From assembly GCA_003533825.1 (NCBI GenBank), contig DQCG01000658.1, positions 1-10,764 of the forward strand: a stretch of 10,764 nucleotides of DNA, in the 5' to 3' direction. Positions 8,177 through 10,764 of this stretch are shown here, piece by piece; positions within the stretch are counted from its first letter, which is position 1, and the number at the start of each line of letters is the position of its first letter. The position numbers and the translations under genes are program-made. The stretch is from Phycisphaerales bacterium. Lineage in GTDB: Bacteria > Planctomycetota > Phycisphaerae > Sedimentisphaerales > Anaerobacaceae. The notes beneath the pieces are model-generated. The model had not been told where the DNA came from and made no database searches. It saw nothing but the letters and a program-made list of their open reading frames with translations.

Positions 8177-9262
8177 ATGAAACATACAAACCGCAGAGAA
8201 ATTCTTGGAAGTCTGGGCACCCTGCCTTTTTTCGGCATGGCCTCATCTTCGATGGCAAAATCGCAGGACAAAATTGACGCCGTAACCGGTCCGACTTTTA
8301 TCACTAAATCGGACAAGCTGGATTATGCCAGACTCAAGGCCCTGGACCTGGACAATCCGGAAACGGTGGCCAAACAAAAGAAAATGCCCGCCGGAAAAAT
8401 CGGCAATCTAACCCTCGGCCGGCTTATTTGCGGCAGCAATTTAATCAGCATGAACATGCACGCCAGGGATTTGGATTATGTAAGCGCTCTGGCAACTCAT
8501 TACAACAGCGAAGAGCGAATCTTCATGACACTCAAAATGTGCGAGGAATACGGCATCAACAGTATCGTTCTGAAGAATCATAATTTCAAACATTTCAGAT
8601 TGTCAAATTACTGGAAAGATTGGGGCGGCAGGATGAAATGGCTCGCCGATGTGATCACTACCGACATCGACAAGTACGAGAAACTGCTCGTCGAGCATCT
8701 GGAGCTGGGAGCTTCGGGAGCATACCTGTGGGGCGGGGCCAGTGACATCTGGTACTACCAGAAGAAACAGGACAATATCATCAGGGCCTTCGAGATCATG
8801 AAGAAATACGATATTCCCGTAGGCATCTGTGTGCACCGGCTGGAGCCTATCGTGTTTTGTGAAAAAGAAGGACTCAAGCCCGACTTCTATATGAAAACCC
8901 TTCACCATGACCGGTACTGGTCCGCTCATCCGAAATCCGGCAGGCGCTTCATGGAAATGTACGAGAAGGAGTCCCCAGATCATGCCGAATACCACGATAA
9001 TATGTTCTGTTACGATTTCGAGCAAACTATTGAGTTTATGCAGGATGTGAAGGTGCCCTGGATAGCCTTCAAGGTTTTGGCCGCCGGAGCGATACCTCCA
9101 GAGGAAGGACTAAAATTCGCCTTTGCCGGTGGCGCCGATTTCGTTTGCCTGGGCATGTTCGATTTTCAGATAAAGCAGGATGTCCAACTTACACTCAAGA
9201 CCATCGCCGAATCTAAGAATCGCAAACGCCCATGGATGCCTCGTCTCAGACCTCCTTCGTAA
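8177..9262 (+). CDS. Tat-type TIM-barrel protein, aldo/keto-reductase-like, function unknown
   Basis: This 361-residue protein begins with TNRREILGS (Arg6-Arg7), a short hydrophobic stretch and a possible cut after SSSMA, so it is predicted to be Tat-exported. The mature part looks like a TIM barrel related to aldo/keto reductases: GKIGNLTLGRLICGSN (73-88) resembles their first strand, and the C-terminal FKVLAAGAI (298-306) and DFVCLGMFDF (321-330) resemble the last strands. However, the usual 'GINFFDTAxxYG' with the catalytic Asp and Tyr is replaced by GINSIVLKNHN (126-136), so ordinary NADPH-dependent reductase chemistry is doubtful. A good ribosome site (GGAG, 7-base gap) precedes it, and it lies 24 bases after the dehydrogenase gene. 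Its 3' end overlaps the convergent gene by 17 bases. It could be a lyase, isomerase or hydrolase acting on the product of the dehydrogenase; no specific function can be assigned. Confidence 0.75.
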   Translation: MKHTNRREILGSLGTLPFFGMASSSMAKSQDKIDAVTGPTFITKSDKLDYARLKALDLDNPETVAKQKKMPAGKIGNLTLGRLICGSNLISMNMHARDLDYVSALATHYNSEERIFMTLKMCEEYGINSIVLKNHNFKHFRLSNYWKDWGGRMKWLADVITTDIDKYEKLLVEHLELGASGAYLWGGASDIWYYQKKQDNIIRAFEIMKKYDIPVGICVHRLEPIVFCEKEGLKPDFYMKTLHHDRYWSAHPKSGRRFMEMYEKESPDHAEYHDNMFCYDFEQTIEFMQDVKVPWIAFKVLAAGAIPPEEGLKFAFAGGADFVCLGMFDFQIKQDVQLTLKTIAESKNRKRPWMPRLRPPS

Positions 9263-10646
9263 TCCCCGGTTGTGGTGCGGAGTAAATACCGCCGGGACCG
9301 GCGTGGATTGGAGCGGAGGTCTCAAAAGTCATACCGTCGACATTCTTTACAAACTGGTAGTCGGAGTTCAACACCTGATCCCAGGTCAGATACTGGCCGG
9401 TATGAGTTGCCATGCGTCCCATCAGAGCGGCCACTTCCGCCTCGCCCGCCCGCCGGGCCTCGTTGTGCGGTTTATCCTGACGGATCGCATCCAGAAGCAA
9501 CTGCCATTCGACGCGATATGGATTCGGGTCGGACCGGCCAAATTCCCAGATGAGGTTTTCCGGGATCATGTTGTGGCTCTTGTATATTTTCGGTTTTGGC
9601 TCGCCGAGAGTCGCCATAAGCACAGCCGAACCTTTGGAGCCATGCGCATAGTCGGAGTAGGTACTCCAGCAGTTGTTCATGCCCCGCGTGAACGCCAGCA
9701 GTTTTGTGCCGTCGGCAAAGGTATATTCCACAGTGTAGTGGTCGAACTGGTTGCCTGCCTGCTCGTAGCACCGGCCGCCGAATCCATGGGCGGAGACCGG
9801 CCAGGCACCTTTGGCCCAGCATGCCACGTCGATGTTATGACAGTGCCAGTCGATGAAAAAGCCCGACGAGACCCAGGTGAAACTGTTGGGATGCTGGAGC
9901 TGGAAGGCCAGCTCATTGACATTTTTCAGTAGCGGCGGACAATGAACCGGGCCGTGCACGCGATATATGCGCAACGTGTGTACATCCCCAATCGCCCCAT
10001 CGTGAATCCGACGGATCGTTTCCTGCCGGGCCGCCGAATGCCGCCACATGAAACCGACGCCGACCTTCAGATTCTTCCGCTCGGAAGCCTCAGCAGCCTT
10101 TAACCATCGGCGGACGGCCGGTGCATCCGTCGCGAACGACTTCTCCGCAAAGACGTTTACACCTTTCCTAACAGCGTACTCGAAATGCATCGGACGAAAA
10201 GCCGCATGGGTAGTCAGCAGCACCACATCCCCCGGCGACAAACAGTCGATTGCCTTCTTGTAGCCGTCGAAGCCGACAAATCGGCGTTCCGGCGGCACAT
10301 CCAGCTTGTCGGCAAAATCCTTTTTCAAATTGCTCAGGCTGCTCCGAAGCCGCGGTTCGAAAAGGTCGGCCATGGCATATAGCTTCACCGGACCGCCCTT
10401 AGCCGATAAGGCATCGGCGACAGCACCTGTGCCGCGGCCCCCGCAGCCAACCAGGGCCAGCCGAATCGTATGGTCCTGAGCAGCATAAATCCGAGGCAGT
10501 CCTATGGACTCCTCACGGAGGGCAACGCCGGCAGCAACCGAACCGGCCAGCAGCCTTCCACTCTGTTTCAGGAATTGCCGCCGGCAAGGTTTATTCGAAA
10601 CAGTTCGTGCAGATCCTGATGTGCGATGTTCGATTTGTTGTTTCAT
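9246..10646 (-). CDS. Tat-exported Gfo/Idh/MocA family oxidoreductase with EKS motif
   Basis: This is a 466-residue protein on the minus strand. It starts with a Tat signal containing CRRQFLKQSG (Arg22-Arg23), followed by LLAGSVAAGVAL and a likely cut near IYAAQ. The nucleotide-binding motif is VGCGGRGTG (66-74). The family EKP triplet reads Glu168-Lys169-Ser170 (FAEKSFATDAPAVRRWL), so the lysine is kept but the proline is replaced. The substrate domain has FIDWHCHNIDVACW (His268, His270), as expected for the family. The overall type (GCGGRGTGA ... EKxxATDAPxVR) is the planctomycete Tat-Gfo group, different from the dehydrogenase at 6689-8152, so the two are not recent duplicates. A strong ribosome site (AAGGAGA, 10651-10657 on the minus strand) supports the start. 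It is convergent with the module to its left and divergent from the gene starting at 10746, so it has its own promoter. Substrate unknown. Confidence 0.88.
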   Translation of the reverse strand: MKQQIEHRTSGSARTVSNKPCRRQFLKQSGRLLAGSVAAGVALREESIGLPRIYAAQDHTIRLALVGCGGRGTGAVADALSAKGGPVKLYAMADLFEPRLRSSLSNLKKDFADKLDVPPERRFVGFDGYKKAIDCLSPGDVVLLTTHAAFRPMHFEYAVRKGVNVFAEKSFATDAPAVRRWLKAAEASERKNLKVGVGFMWRHSAARQETIRRIHDGAIGDVHTLRIYRVHGPVHCPPLLKNVNELAFQLQHPNSFTWVSSGFFIDWHCHNIDVACWAKGAWPVSAHGFGGRCYEQAGNQFDHYTVEYTFADGTKLLAFTRGMNNCWSTYSDYAHGSKGSAVLMATLGEPKPKIYKSHNMIPENLIWEFGRSDPNPYRVEWQLLLDAIRQDKPHNEARRAGEAEVAALMGRMATHTGQYLTWDQVLNSDYQFVKNVDGMTFETSAPIHAGPGGIYSAPQPGITKEV

Positions 10647-10660
10647 AACTTCTCCTTCAT

Positions 10661-10745
10661 TAGCAAAAATCTTTCAAATCGTAAGAATACATGATATGCT
10701 TTTCTAATGCTATCAATATTATCAAATCAATAGAAAGGTTTAAAG
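10661..10745. promoter_or_regulatory. AT-rich divergent promoter region with ATCAAT repeats
   Basis: This stretch separates two genes that read away from each other and must hold promoters for both. It is clearly richer in A and T than the genes beside it. Three copies of an ATCAA(T/A) unit lie at 10712-10717, 10721-10726 and 10726-10731, which could be regulator or polymerase contacts. TATTAT at 10717-10722 is a possible -10 for the right-hand gene, and TTGATA on the minus strand a possible -35 for the left-hand gene, but neither has a well-spaced partner. Confidence 0.35.
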
Positions 10746-10764
10746 ATGCATAATCGAAGAATCA
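10746..10764 (+). CDS. Start of a further gene with twin-arginine N-terminus (partial)
   Basis: An ATG at 10746 follows AGAAAGG with a 7-base gap and opens the frame M-H-N-R-R-I before the window ends. The NRR pair so close to the start matches the Tat leaders of the genes at 6689 and 8177 (NRREFL, NRREIL), so this is probably another Tat-exported protein. Only six codons are visible and the product cannot be named. Confidence 0.5.

Noticed and set aside
9180..9932. Open frame of 250 codons on the plus strand
   Set aside because: It is antisense to the minus-strand oxidoreductase, which has clear Tat, nucleotide-binding and EKS motifs; the product looks like a frame shadow.

Overview
The window looks like part of a carbohydrate-use region from a Planctomycetota genome, probably of the Phycisphaerae / Sedimentisphaerales type; this placement is inferred from gene content, not from a marker gene. 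The pointers are a lamin-tail-domain C-terminus, several Gfo/Idh/MocA oxidoreductases with twin-arginine (Tat) signal peptides, a ThuA-domain protein fused to a sugar-isomerase TIM barrel, and moderate GC content. It contains one gene tail, seven complete genes and one gene start. No tRNA, rRNA, CRISPR array or mobile element was seen.

Layout. Positions 3-221 hold the end of an upstream gene (lamin-tail domain). After a 160-base gap comes a tight plus-strand module (382-4677): a sodium:solute symporter, a cellobiose/mannobiose 2-epimerase whose ATG overlaps the symporter stop (TAATG), and a GH130 4-O-beta-mannosyl-glucose phosphorylase. A 184-base gap with a convincing extended -10 promoter element leads into a second plus-strand module (4862-9262): a Tat-exported ThuA plus xylose-isomerase-like fusion, a Tat-exported Gfo/Idh/MocA dehydrogenase and a Tat-type TIM-barrel protein of unknown function. 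A second Tat-exported Gfo/Idh/MocA protein lies on the minus strand (9246-10646), convergent with that last gene and overlapping its 3' end by 17 bases. A 99-base AT-rich divergent region follows, and a new plus-strand gene starts at 10746 with another twin-arginine N-terminus.

How the genes may work together. The first module reads as a complete cytoplasmic route for a beta-1,4-mannobiose-type disaccharide: Na+-driven uptake, epimerisation of the reducing-end mannose to glucose, then phosphorolysis to mannose 1-phosphate and glucose. The epimerase and phosphorylase pairing is known from Bacteroides mannan use; a symporter of the SSS family as the uptake partner is the less usual part. The second module is predicted to be exported and has the mix of enzymes (Gfo/Idh/MocA dehydrogenases, sugar-isomerase-like TIM barrel, ThuA) expected for oxidation-dependent (3-keto) glycoside processing outside the cytoplasm. 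That role is inference. If it is right, the exported set would trim or modify glycans and the first module would import and phosphorolyse a resulting disaccharide.
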